Shown one piece after another: positions 48,430 through 60,245 of a stretch of 64,000 nt of DNA. This stretch comes from Terebella lapidaria (taxonomy: Eukaryota > Annelida > Polychaeta > Terebellida > Terebellidae). The first letter of the stretch is position 1; each line of letters starts with the position of its first letter. The notes beneath the pieces are model-generated. The model did no database searches. It had not been told where the DNA came from and worked only from the letters and a program-made list of their open reading frames with translations. The DNA is taken from positions 9,114,001 through 9,178,000 of the forward strand of contig OX424561.1 in assembly GCA_949152475.1 (NCBI GenBank), read 5' to 3'. The position numbers and the translations under genes were made by a program.

Positions 48430-51400
48430 ATGGCCGCTTCCTATCTGTCAGATCGCAGTAGCATAGCTCCCACGGATTTTGCCATATGCAATTCGTTTGA
48501 AGATGAAACTGGAGTTATCAGTGTTGCCGTAGAGAACTGTCAGTTATGTGGTGGCAGTAGACGGCCGTTTTTCTGCGCAAATTGCGTGAGAAATGGAGAC
48601 TTTTGTCACTCATTTGACCCATACAATAAAAAATCTAGTCCCAAAAGATACAAAGAACAATACAATGGCAATGTCCAAGCTGACAGAGCTAAAATAAGGT
48701 GAACATACGTATTGATGTTCATGAATGGTTGATTTTTATCACTTCTGTGTCATCTAAGTACGGAAAACCGGTCGGGACATGGGAATTTGATATTGAGAAC
48801 TCCGCAGTATTACAATTATACCATGGTTTACTGTGTAATAGCCCAAAGATATAGACTTGGGTATTGGGAATTTTGTGGTATTAAACCATGGTTTACTACT
48901 ATGGAATTCCCAATACTCAATTCCTATGTCCCATCCGGCTTCCCATATCTAAGAAAGGCTGTAGCCCTAATAAATATCGTCAGGGTACCTAATCATCAAC
49001 CCTGTCCTTAATCATCGACCCCTGCAAACACTGCCCAACAGCTGTGCAAAACAGCCCACTTCACATTTTAGTTTACTCAAGTTTTGCCCAGCCGTTTGCA
49101 GGGGTCGACGATTAGGGAGAGGGTCGATGATTAGGTACTCTGACGCTACCTAATACATTGTTACTTATAGTCGGCGTCATTGGTCTGTGAGCGGTGGTTT
49201 TTCGGCGATTACTCAGTCAATATGTGAGATAATCCGATGGAATTTTGACAGGTATGTTATCTTATGACCGCCTAACTAAGGATACATTTTTTTAGAAGAC
49301 GTTTTTTAAAATCTGGTGAAATCGGCTGTGGACCGCCCCCGATCGCCACAGCATTTCTATAGATAACGTTTTGACGTTTTCCTATTTCGTTATATATAGG
49401 CCAAATGGGCTAACTTTTTTGTTTACACACCAATCTTGAACGAAAATTTATACCCTTTTAGGCGAGTATAAAATAGCACTCCTGCCAAAATTTCATCGAA
49501 ATATACGGATTATTGACGGAATAATCGCGAAAAAACCACCGCTCACAGATCAATGACGCCGACTATAATAATGTTTGTTTCCCGGGGTTTGTTTATTAGG
49601 GCATTTCGGCCCGAAATGCCCTTATGGTTTTGTCTGGGTTTTTTTTTTTTTTTTTTTTCTTCTTTTTTTTAGGTTACCGGACCATGGTCCGATAACCTAT
49701 TGGCATGGCGTTGCGTCCGTCGTCCGTCGTCGTCGTCGTCCACATTTTTATCTTTTTTGTTTACGGGCGAATTCTTCTGAAATTTTGCACAAAAATACTT
49801 AAAAATAATTCAAGAAGGAGGTATTTTTTAGTTTTTTGATTTTCGCATTTTTTTCAAAATGGCGGCCGTTTTCGACGAAAAATGCCTGATTTTGGACTTT
49901 GGCGGCCATTTTCTCAAAATCTGTTCAGTAACTTTTTTTCTTTTTGATAAATAACACTCCTCATATGTACTCCTATGATGTCTATAAATTTCGTTGCGCT
50001 TGAATCGCTCGAAGTGGGCCATTTTGGCCCAAACTCGGCTCAAATGGGACTTTCCCATGTTAAATTCTCCTATGCTTTATAATGGGACACATTATGCCTA
50101 ATATCTCACTTGATTTTGAGATTAGAGACTAGGAGTCAATTGTGGACCTATAGGAAATGATATATGCTGAATATTCTCGTGACCTTGAATTTGACCTCTG
50201 ACCTCAGTTTCAAGGTCAGAACACAAAATGGCTTATATCTCGCTTATTATCGACTCTACAGCTTAGGAATCAATTGTGGACATATAGGAAATGATATATG
50301 CTGAATATTCTGATGACCTTGAATTTGACCTTCGACCTCATTTTCAAGGTCACAGGACAAAATGGCTAATATCTCGCTTGTTATCGACTTTACAGCTTAG
50401 CAATCAATTATGAACATATAGGAAATGATATATGCAGATTATTGTCATGACCTTGAATTTGACCTTTGACCTCATTTTCAAGGTCACAGGACAAAATGGC
50501 TAATATCTCACTTATTATCGATTTTACAGCTTAGGAATCAATTGTGGACATATAGGAAATGATATATGCTGAATATTCTCGTGACCTTGAATTTGACCTC
50601 TGACCTCATTTCTAAGGTCCAAGGACAAACTGGCTCATATCTTGCTCCTCTATTGACTGTATGGCTTGGGAATCAATTGTGGACATGATATACATGATAT
50701 AGAAAATGATATACACTGAATATTTTGATGACCTTGAATTTGACCTTTGCCCCTTCATTTTCAAGGCTACAGCATAAAATTGCTAATATCTCTCTGATTA
50801 TTGAACTTACAGCTTAGCAATCAACTGTGGACATGATATATGCTTAATGTTATATATGCTGAATATTCTCTTGACCTTGAATTCAACCAGTGACCTGGCT
50901 AATACCTAAAATATTAAACATTGTCCGGTAACCTATCTTTGGCCCTTGGCCTAATTTTAGTGTATAATTTGTTCATATAAAACACGATAGAGCCACGATA
51001 CTGTGTGTAAGAATATTGTGAACTCCATTTCAGTTTGGCCAAGTTTGCTGCCTTGAATAGCTGTTGAAAGCATGTAATCCTATAAACTGATAAAACACGC
51101 GAAAATACTAAACTTTTCTCACTTATAAATACAGCGCAACACGTTATAACTATACTTCTAGTGAACTTCAGACAAAACTATTTGCATGCATGCATCTATA
51201 ATCTCTGAATGCAATAAACATGTAGGCCTAAATAAAAATCACTGTTGGCGTCAAAGTGAGCCCTCTGGCATGTAACCCCAAAACGTCATTTAGCAGGCAA
51301 CCCAAAAACGTCATATAGAGCGCATCTAGTCAATGACGTACGGCAGGTAAAGAGTTAATTGTCATCTGAAAGACCAGAAAAATATGTACTAGATTTTGAA

Positions 51401-54400
51401 ATTTCAGGTGCCTATGTGAAGTAGTTGCTGAGAAATTGATCTGTGAAAATCGATGAGAAATAAGGGTCCGCAATTTTTGCATCAAAATTGATGGATACCC
51501 CCCCTACTAAAGTGGTCATATCTCGAAAGGTTCTCGACTGACCACACTGAAATTTTACATGGTGTGTCCAGAATAGTAGGGGAGCACCTGGTCAAATTTT
51601 CAGAATTTTCTGAGACCAAGTGCGTGGGAAGTGTTGAAAAATGGTTGAAATGGCATGGAATGACCCTATTTTGATGACTTTGAATTTGACTTTTGCCTTC
51701 ATTTTCGAGACCACAGCACAAAATTGCTAATATCTCTCTGATTATTGAATTGACAGCTTAGCAATCAACTGTGGACATGATATATCCTTGATATTATATA
51801 TGCTGAATATTCTCTTGACCTTGAATTTAACCAGTGACCTGGCTAACATCTAAAATATTAAACATTGTCCGGTAACCTATCTTTGGCCCTCGGCCTAATT
51901 TTTTTACTTTCCGCCGTTTTGGTTTCCGATCAATAACTCGGGAATGCCTGAACGGATCTTGTCCAAATTTACACCACTGGTCAGAAATATTACATGGAAG
52001 ACCCCTATTGTTTTGGAGGCGGCTCCGGGGTCCGTGAGGTCCGTGAGGATGAAATCAAGGTTGATTTTGAGACTTGGTTTCCGATCGATAACTCAAAAAG
52101 TATTCATGCAATGGCAAGTATTCTCTGCATGGGAGTTCATATACCACCAAGGAAGAACCCTATTGATTTTGGGATCACTCCGTCGAACGACCTTTGACCT
52201 AGAGCTCGGAAGAATTTTTGCTGATTCATCCTTGAGGCTTTCATGCATATCTCGGAAACGGTGCGTCGTAGAGCGAAACGGAGCTCAATTTTGGCCTCCT
52301 GGCACTAGACAAACTAGTCTAGGGGGTATCTTGGGTCGAAACGACCCCTGGTGTCGATTTTTTTTTTTCGCCGACTCGGCACTTCCTGTTTGGCCGCATC
52401 TCGGAAATGGTATGTCGTAGAGCGAAACAGAGCTCAATTTCGGCCTCCTGGCACTAGACAAACTAGTCTAGTGTGTATCTTCGGTCGAGACGTCCCCTGG
52501 TGCCGATTTTTTTTTTCGCCGACTCGGCACTTCCTGTTTGGCTGTATCTCGGAAACGGTGCGTCGTAGAGCGAAACGGAGCTCAATTTCGGCCTCCTGGC
52601 ACTAGACAAACTAGTCTAGTGTGTATCTTGGGTCGAAACGACCCCTGGTGTCAAATTTTTTTTCGCCGACTCTGCACTTCCTGTTTGGCCGTATCTCGGA
52701 AACGGTACGTCGTAGAGCGAAACGGAGCTCAATTTCGGCCTCCTGGCACTAGACAAACTAGTCTAGGGGGTATCTTGGGTCGAAACGACCCCTGGTGTCG
52801 ATTTTTTTTTTCGCCGACTCGGCACTTCCTGTTTGGCCGTATCTCGGAAACGGTGCGTAGTAGAGCGAAACGGAGCTCAATTTCGGCCTCCTGGCACTAG
52901 ACAAACTAGTCTAGTGTGTATCTTGGGTCGAGACGACCCCTGGTGTCGAATTTTTTTTTTGCCGACTCGGCACTTCCTGTTTGGCCGTATCTCGGAAACG
53001 GTGCGTCGTAGAGAGAAACGGAGCTCAATTTCGGCCTCCTGGCACTAGACAAACTAGTCTAGTGTGTATCTTGGGTCGAAACGACCCCTGGTGTCAAATT
53101 TTTTTTCGCCGACTCGGCACTTCCTGTTTGGCCGCATCTCGGAAATGGTATGTCGTAGAGCGAAACAGAGCTCAATTTCGGCCTCCTGGCACTAGACAAA
53201 CTAGTCTAGTGTGTATCTTCGGTCGAGACGTCCCCTGGTGCCGATTTTTTTTTTCGCCGACTCGGCACTTCCTGTTTGGCTGTATCTCGGAAACGGTGCG
53301 TCGTAGAGCGAAACGGAGCTCAATTTCGGCCTCCTGGCACTAGACAAACTAGTCTAGTGTGTATCTTGGGTCGAAACGACCCCTGGTGTCAAATTTTTTT
53401 TCGCCGACTCTGCACTTCCTGTTTGGCCGTATCTCGGAAACGGTACGTCGTAGAGCGAAACGGAGCTCAATTTCGGCCTCCTGGCACTAGACAAACTAGT
53501 CTAGGGGGTATCTTGGGTCGAAACGACCCCTGGTGTCGATTTTTTTTTTCGCCGACTCGGCACTTCCTGTTTGGCCGTATCTCGGAAACGGTGCGTAGTA
53601 GAGCGAAACGGAGCTCAATTTCGGCCTCCTGGCACTAGACAAACTAGTCTAGTGTGTATCTTGGGTCGAGACGACCCCTGGTGTCGAATTTTTTTTTGCC
53701 GACTCGGCACTTCCTGTTTGGCCGTATCTCGGAAACGGTGCGTCGTAGAGAGAAACGGAGCTCAATTTCGGCCTACTGGCACTAGACAAACTAGTCTAGT
53801 GTGTATCTTGGGTCGCGACGACCCCTGGTGTCGAATTTTTTTTTGCTGACTCGGCACTTCCTGTTTGGCGGTATCTCGGAAACGGTGCGTCGTAGAGCGA
53901 AACGGAGCTCAATTTCGGCCTCCTGGCACTAGACGAACTAGTCTAGGGGTATCTTGGGTCGAAACGACCCCTGGTGTCGATTTTTAGGTTACCGGACCTA
54001 TGGTCCGATAACCTATTGGCATGGCATTTCGTCCGTCGTCGTCGTCGTCGTCCACATTTTTATCTTTTTTGTTTACGGGCGAATTTTTCGGAAATTTTGC
54101 AGAAAAATACTTAAAACTAATTCAAGAAGGGGGTATTTTTTAGTTTTTTGATTTTCGCTTTTTCTTCAAAATGGCGGCCGTTTTCGACGAAAAATGCCTG
54201 ATTTTGGACTTTGGCGGCCATTTTCTCAAAATCTGTTCAGTAACTTTTTTTCTTTTTGATACATAAGACTCCTCATATGTACTTCTATGATGTCTATCAA
54301 TTTCGTTGCGCTTGAATCGCTCGAAGTGGGCCATTTTGGCCCAAACTCGGCCCAAATGGGACTTTCCCATGTTAAATTCTCCTATGCTTTATAATGGGAC

Positions 54401-57400
54401 ACATTATGCCTAATATCTCACTTGATATTGAGATTAGACACTAGGAATCAATTGTGGACATATAGGAAATGATATATGCTGAATATTCTCGTGACCTTGA
54501 ATTTGACCTCTGACCTCAGTTTCAAGGTCAGGGCACAAAATGGCTTATATCTCGCTTATTATCGACTCTACAGCTTAGGAATCAATTGTGGACATATAGG
54601 AAATAATATATGCTGAATATTCTCGTGACCTTGAATTTGACGTCTGACCTCAGTTTCAAGGTCAGAGCACAAAATGGCTTATATCTCGCTTATTATCTTC
54701 AAGGTCAGAGCACAAAATGGCTTATATCTCGCTTATTATCGACTCTACAGCTTAGGAATCAATTGTGGACATATAGGAAATAATATATGCTGAATATTCT
54801 CGTGACCTTGAATTTGACCTCTGACCTCAGTTTCAAGGTCAGAGCACAAAATGGCTTATATCTCGCTTATTATCGACTCTACAGCTTAGGAATTAATTGT
54901 GGACATATAGGAAATGATATATGCTGAATATTCTGATGACCTTGAATTTGACCTTCGAACTCATTTTCAAGGTCACAGGACAAAATGGCTAATATCTCGC
55001 TTGTTATCGACTTTACAGCTTAGCAATCAATTATGAACATATAGGAAATGATATATGCAGATTATTGTCATGACCTTGATTTTGACCTTTGACCTCATTT
55101 TCAGGGTCACAGGACAAAATGGCTAATATCTCACTTATCATCGATTTTACAGCTTAGGAATCAATTGTGGACATATAGGATATGATATATGCTGAATATT
55201 CTCGTGACCTTGAATTTGACCTCTGACCTCATTTCCAAGGTCCAAGGACAAACTGGCTCATATCTAGCTCCTCTATTGACTGTATGGCTTGGGAATCAAT
55301 TGTGGACATGATATACAAAATGATATACATTGAATATTTTGATGATCTTGAATTTGACCTTTGCCCCTTCATTTTCAAGGCCACAGCACAAAATTGCTGA
55401 TATCTCTCTGATTATTGAATTTACAGCTTAGCAATCAACTGTGGACATGATATATGCTTAATGTTATATATGCTGAATATTCTCTTGACCTTGAATTCAA
55501 CCAGTGACCTGGCTAACATCTAAAATATTAAACATTGTCCGGTAACCTATCTTCGGCCCTTGGCCTAATTTTATTTTTTGCCGACTTGGCACTTCCTGTT
55601 TGGCCGTATCTCGGAAACGGTGCGTCGTAGAGCGAAACGGAGCTCAATTTCGGCCTCCTGGCACTAGACAAACTAGTCTAGTGTGTATCTTGGGTCGAGA
55701 CGACCCCTGGTGTCGAATTTTTTTTCGCCGACTTGGCACTTCCTGTTTGGCCGTATCTCGGAAACGGTGCATCGTAGAGCGAAACGGAGTTCAATTTCGG
55801 CCTCCTGGCACTAGACAAACTAGTCTAGTGGGTATCTTGGGTCGAGACGACCCCTGGTTTCGCCGACTCGACACTTCCTGTTTGGCCTTATCTCGAAAAC
55901 GGTGCGTCGTAGAGCGAAACGGAGCTCAATTCCGGTCTTATGGCACTAGACAAACTAGTCTAGTGTGTATCTTGGGTCGAGACGACCCCTGGTGTCGAAT
56001 TTTTTTTTGCTGACTCGGCACTTCCTGTTTGGCGGTATCTCGGAAACGGTGCGTCGTAGAGCGAAACGGAGCTCAGTTTCGGCTTCCTGGCACTAGACTA
56101 ACTAGTCTAGAGGGTATCTTGCGTCGAGACGACTTCTGGTGTCGAATTTTTTTTTGCTGACTCAGCACTTCCTGTTTGCCATATCTCAGAAACGGTCCGT
56201 CGTAGAGCGAAACGCAAAGATGCCTCAGGACGGGGTATGTCACTTTGATCACGGACAGATTCAGAGTCATTATGGTTCTAGATGCGGTCTCTTATGTATA
56301 TGTTAGGTAGGAATAGAACTCACACGAAATGCCCCAAGGCATCTTCAGGCCTTGACGTCTAGTTATTGATCTATACGAGCCATCCGTCCTAATACGCCGC
56401 ATCCCAAAATTCGCCACTCAATATTATCAGAGCTCAGAAACTTGTTTTATGGGAAACAAACTGCTGGTACAAAGATTGAATGTCAGAGTCTCGATTGATG
56501 ATAGAACTGTTTGGTTTCATTTGCATTACAATGTCTGAAAACCCTGTTGGCGAATTTGGGAATGCGGCGAATTTAGGATGGACAGCTCGTATAATTTGAG
56601 TAGATCCAGTAGTAGATGTCAATGCCTGAGGATGCCTAAAGGTGTCTCAGTGAAATTTAACATATAATTTTAAAATCCAATCTATCTGAACTTATATCCA
56701 GGATGAAAGTGCTTGATTAATGTCTGTTTCACTCCACAAAACATCAAGATATCGAAAAAAAAAAAAAAATGCAGACTCAGCAAAAATGAGTTCGTCACCA
56801 ATGCACCGTACCCTTCAAACATATGGTTGTCTGTGGTCGTCATTTCCCTCTTCGATGTACTATTTCTGAAATACCATTTGTATCATAGTTGATGGGGCTT
56901 TGACGGATTGATCCCAAAATCGATCATGTTCTTCCCTGGATGTTCATGGACCTCCTTGCAAAGTTCGACAGCCATAATATTCCCCTAATACTATTTGAGT
57001 TATCATCCTGAAACCAAGTAAAAACACATCTTTGATTTCATCCTCACAGACTCAAGTGAAGATACGTGATCAGGCAAACTGAAGTTGAAGTATCATGAAT
57101 ATATGGATATATAAAAATTCTGCTGAAAACATTATCAAAGTGATGCCTCAATTACACTTGTTCAGGACCAACCTGTGCATGTCTCCTATCACTGAACTGC
57201 CATGGTATCTAGTAGTTTGTTTGTGGCTTGATATGTACCATGAGAGCCAGGCTCTTTGTGAGCAAAGCATTGTGACGCTGGCTGTTAATTACCAGCAATA
57301 TAGTTACAGCATGAGCAGGATATTAACATGAAAATGTGATGACAATGTCTGTTTATGTTTGTTTCCAGATACGGGGAAAAATTATTAAGGCTCCAGGCGA

Positions 57401-59880
57401 TGAAGAAAGAAAAATCAAAACTCCTCAACAGGTAAAACTATGTTTATTCTAAATTGCATAGTGCGCGGTTTTATGACAACGTAGTCTAGTTCATATAACA
57501 ATTCTATTTTCAGATTTCAGGATCTGATTGCCAGAAGGAATATTCTACAGCAAAAGGTAGATCTCATTCACACAAATTGGTCTTCTGTGAAGTACATGAT
57601 ACTTAGGAGTGCTAAAAATCACTGATACTACTTTGCACACCTGTACTGTACGGGTATACCAGTATACATTTATACTACATCTAGATGTCTTTTCAGCAAT
57701 CCCAATCAGCTCTGGCCAAACAACGTGTGGAACTTCTGTCACAGGCTGTTGTAGAAGTTTCCAAGAAAACAGAGAATGGTGAGTTCTATACCATAACTTT
57801 ATGCATACATCGTATTATCAAATTATGTATTATTTTTCCACAAACTACAAGGATATGTATGTAAAGCATATTATGACAGTTATATATCAATATATCACTT
57901 GCGTACATATCAATGAACTAGAAAGCACTGATGGCCTTACAAAGGAACTATATTTACTATGAAGCATATTTATGTTTGTACTACCAGATAAAGAACACCT
58001 GCGATCTCTACAGAGGACAAATGTGTCGACCAAGTCACGCCTGCAGAGACTCGTGGACAAGAAGCGCCGGATCATCGAGTATCTGGACAAGCTACAACTG
58101 ACTATTGATGGTCGCCGCGGTGAGCTAGCAATCTGCGAGGATCAACTCTGTCCAATCAGGGCCCAGCACGTCCAGCATCTCGTACAACACATCTTCCCAA
58201 TCACTCAGATCCAGCCTCGAAGGTCAGTGACAGTGGAAAGAGATGTGTTCTGTACTAGCCAGTTGTAGCCCCCAGTAAAAAGAGGCTGGCACTATGGATT
58301 TTTGGGTTATTGCTCCTGAGGCACAATCAGTGACGAACATGCTCCTCACTGACCACTGCTCTGAGCTTACTAGTGTCAGATTCTGATTCGCTTTAAACTT
58401 TGTGTTCTCTCTGCAGTGACTCTGACAGCGTAGGGCAGAGTTATGTGCGTGAACTCGCTGAGGCGAGACAAACCGCGTACATCAAAGGTCGCTGGGTGTA
58501 CACGGACAACGGCAGTGAACACAAGTACCGTATTGTACAGCCCACTCTTCCAGGCAATGGTGACTACTCATCATATCTCAACTGGTGTAAGTATGTGGAC
58601 AGGTACATATATGGGGCATGCTTTGTTATACTAGGAAATGGGGACTTACATATCCTCAAAGAAATAGCAGAATGTTGAGTTATCAGCTAATTTTGTGGTT
58701 AACATGTGATCTGGAAATGACCAAACTGAAGTTTTTCAAGATCAAGCACACATGCCGTCATGTAAATGGAGGAAGATTTCATCTAATCAACTGGTCTCAT
58801 GTAATGACGTTAATTTTTGGGCTGCCATAATTCCTGGTTATTGGTGCGTTATGATGATGCCATTATGACACTGCTGGCAGTGACAGACAGCAAGGCAGCG
58901 AGCGTGATACCCGACCCGTTGACGGGGGACGACCACCCGGCATTCACGATCGGAGCAGCTCTGACCTACACAACTCAGCTCGTCTCCCTCATCGCTTACT
59001 TCCTCGACGTTAACCTGCCGCAAAAAATGTGCTACAGGTAACCAGCATGTGATGCAATGTAGATTTTAGAAACATTTGTGCAATTGTGATATCGTTGCCT
59101 GGATGGAATTGCAACTTGTGAGAAGTGAAAAACCCTCTAACACAATCCTATACTCATGATTGTATCTGATCAAATGTAAATCAGTTACTTGGTGTGTTAT
59201 AATTATAATGTGTTATAAAGTGGGTCACTATTTCCTGTTTTCTGGGTTTCAGTAACTTTTGTCGGAACACAATGTCAGAGAGGACATTTAATCGACTCGT
59301 CTACAAAGTCAACTACAACGTGTTGTATCTGTGTTTCTCCCAGCGCCTGGATCCAGAGCTGCTCCACCCCCGTCACACTATCCACAACATACTCGTGTTG
59401 CTGCGGGCAACCAAGATCGGAAGGTATGGGGGATAGCTCGAGATCTCTCTTTCTAAAGTGATTCATGTAGCCTCAAACTTGCAATGCAAGATGTGGGGTA
59501 GCCTGATAGGTTCCAAATTTTGACAAATAGCCTTGGTCATGTACAGATGTCGGCCATTCTCAGTGGATGAAGACATGATCCAATCGATTGAAGTTTCACA
59601 GCCAGAGGGAGCTAACAGCAGTACTGTGGAGGGAAGTGACAGTGACGCAGACCCAGCACTGACAGGTGACGATGTTGACGGGCCAGCGGAGGCTGATTGG
59701 GAGCGAGTGCCTCTCTCTGTTCCCGAGGTCGAGCCGGGCGACTATCCATCAAGCATCGCGGGCGGGTCAAGACTCGGGGACCCCGCTGGGGACAATCAGA
59801 CCACATCCACTGTTGGCGGGCTCATGTCGTCTGCCGCCGCTTCAGTGTCGTCTCTTTGGAGGGCCACCTGGAAGAGCTAA
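48430..59880 (+). CDS. ATG14: ATG14/Barkor, autophagy PI3-kinase complex subunit
   Basis: ATG14 directs the VPS34-Beclin1-VPS15 lipid kinase to the ER to start autophagosome formation. Exons: 48430-48698, 57369-57431, 57514-57556, 57697-57778, 57988-58222, 58417-58586, 58881-59037, 59253-59423, 59547-59880; 1524 nt, 507 aa (human 492), phases all joining. The N terminus has the diagnostic double CxxC (CQLCGG..CANCVRNGDF) needed for ER targeting. Residues ~90-250 are the charged coiled coil that binds Beclin1. The UVRAG/ATG14 domain follows (GRWVYTDNGSEHKYRI, GNGDYSSYLNW, LTYTTQLVSLIAYFLDVNLP, NVLYLCFSQ). The C terminus GGLMSSAAASVSSLWRATWK is the membrane-curvature-sensing BATS region. The first intron (8670 bp) is almost filled by nested Helitron-like elements. 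The last codons belong to a minisatellite unit. Confidence 0.96.
49671..50954 (+). mobile_element. Family 1 Helentron-like element
   Basis: Starts AGGTTACCGGAC, forming a hairpin with GGTCCGATAACCT, then a GTCCGTCGT run, then the AAATGGCGGCCGTTTTCGAC segment, about six 134-bp units with TGACCTTGAATTTGACC, and ends GTCCGGTAACCTATC, GGCCCTTGGCCTAA. It is inserted in a T-run. The ORFs inside are chance readings of repeat. Confidence 0.7.
50955..51655. other. Unassigned sequence between family 1 copies
   Basis: About 700 bp with no match elsewhere in the window and no domain-bearing ORF. It may be an intact part of a larger element or original intron sequence. Confidence 0.3.
51660..51898 (+). 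mobile_element. Family 1 3'-end fragment
   Basis: Repeats the last ~240 bp of the copy ending at 50954 with few differences and ends GTCCGGTAACCTATC, CTCGGCCTAA. It is a truncated copy or a duplicated 3' end. Confidence 0.65.
52230..53985. repeat. ~148-bp satellite array, about 12 units
   Basis: Each unit reads CTCGGAAACGGTGCGTCG, AGAGCGAAACGGAGCTCAAT, CACTAGAC..GTCTAGTG (an 8-bp-stem hairpin), GTCGAAACGACCCCTGG, a T-run and CGCCGACTCGGCAC. Five consecutive units (738 bp, from ~52381) are repeated almost exactly from ~53119. Open reading frames run through the array on the plus strand because the unit is close to a multiple of three, not because it codes. Confidence 0.85.
53986..55568 (+). 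mobile_element. Family 1 Helentron-like element nested in the satellite
   Basis: Starts AGGTTACCGGAC directly after a T-run in the 148-bp array and ends GGCCCTTGGCCTAA before TTTTATTTTT, after which the same array resumes. It is nearly collinear with the copy at 49671-50954 but has more 134-bp units, one visibly partial near 54690. It is the youngest layer here, since it interrupts family 2. Confidence 0.75.
55570..56220. repeat. ~148-bp satellite array, continuation
   Basis: About four and a half further units of the 52230-53985 array, displaced by the family 1 insertion. The last units are more diverged and lead into the family 2 3' end. Confidence 0.8.
56373..56592. mobile_element. ~220-bp MITE, copy 2
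   Basis: Terminal inverted repeats of ~42 bp: TATACGAGCCATCCGTCC at the left and the inverse ending GGATGGACAGCTCGTATA at the right, each with an inner TTCGCC block. It starts 11 bp after the 3' end of the family 2 element. Copy 1 of the family is at 14471-14664. Confidence 0.75.
56613..57060 (-). mobile_element. Old family 2 fragment, reverse orientation
   Basis: TAGATGTCAATGCCTGAGGA is a decayed version of the family 2 3' end. It is followed by GATTGATCCCAAAATCGAT, TTCTTCCCTGG and TTGATTTCATCCTCACAGAC, matching 44610-44760 at clearly lower identity. An older layer than the copies at 43995 and 49598. Confidence 0.6.
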
Positions 59881-60245
59881 CAGCCACTTGTGTCCATGTG
59901 TGGGAGAGGGGTCGAGTCATGGAACAGCCAATAATACATGGGGGTGGCACCTGGAAGAGCTAATACCCACTTGTGTCCATGTGTGGGAAAGGGGGTCGAG
60001 TCATGGAAAAGCCAATAATACGTGGGCGATGACCTGGAAAAGCTAACAGCCACTTCTGTCTGTGTGTGGGAGAGGTCGTGTCATGGAACAGCCAATAATA
60101 CATGGGGGTGGCACTTGGAAGAGCTAACAGCCAAGTCGTGAAACTATTAATATGTGGGGGTTGCACCTGAAAGAACGAACAGCCACCTGCATCTGTATTT
60201 GGGAGTGGTCAAGTCATGGAACATCAGTGTGTGGGAAATATCTGC
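59865..60245. repeat. ~82-bp minisatellite starting in the last ATG14 codons
   Basis: CACCTGGAAGAGCTAA recurs at ~59865, 59948 and, slightly changed, 60031 and 60112, with a shortened fifth unit. Units contain AGCCACTTGTGTCC, GTGTGGGAGAGG and AGCCAATAATACATGG. The first unit contains the ATG14 codons for Trp-Lys-Ser and the stop, so the array is the coding end plus the start of the 3' UTR, amplified. Confidence 0.85.

Larger units (their letters stand above)
49598..56362 (+). mobile_element. Family 2 Helitron-like element with nested insertions
   Basis: The 5' end at 49598 is a perfect 25-bp palindrome containing GGGCATTTCGG, followed by a long T-run. The 3' end at 56362 is the hairpin CAAGGC..GCCTTG, then ACGTCTAG and T. 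Its body resumes at ~51899 (GGTTTCCGATCAATAACTCG, GGTCCGTGAGGTCCGTGAGG) and carries the 148-bp array at 52230-53985 and 55570-56220. Family 1 copies interrupt it at 49671-50954, ~51660-51898 and 53986-55568. It lies wholly inside ATG14 intron 1. Confidence 0.6.

Noticed and set aside
52351-53849. Plus-strand ORFs of up to 120 aa repeating SRKRCVVERNGAQFRPPGTR
   Set aside because: They are frames through the 148-bp satellite; the sequence repeats with the unit and there is no start context, domain or splice structure.
45390-56220. CRISPR-like array
   Set aside because: Units are contiguous tandem repeats without unique spacers, in a eukaryotic intron/spacer and bounded by transposon ends.
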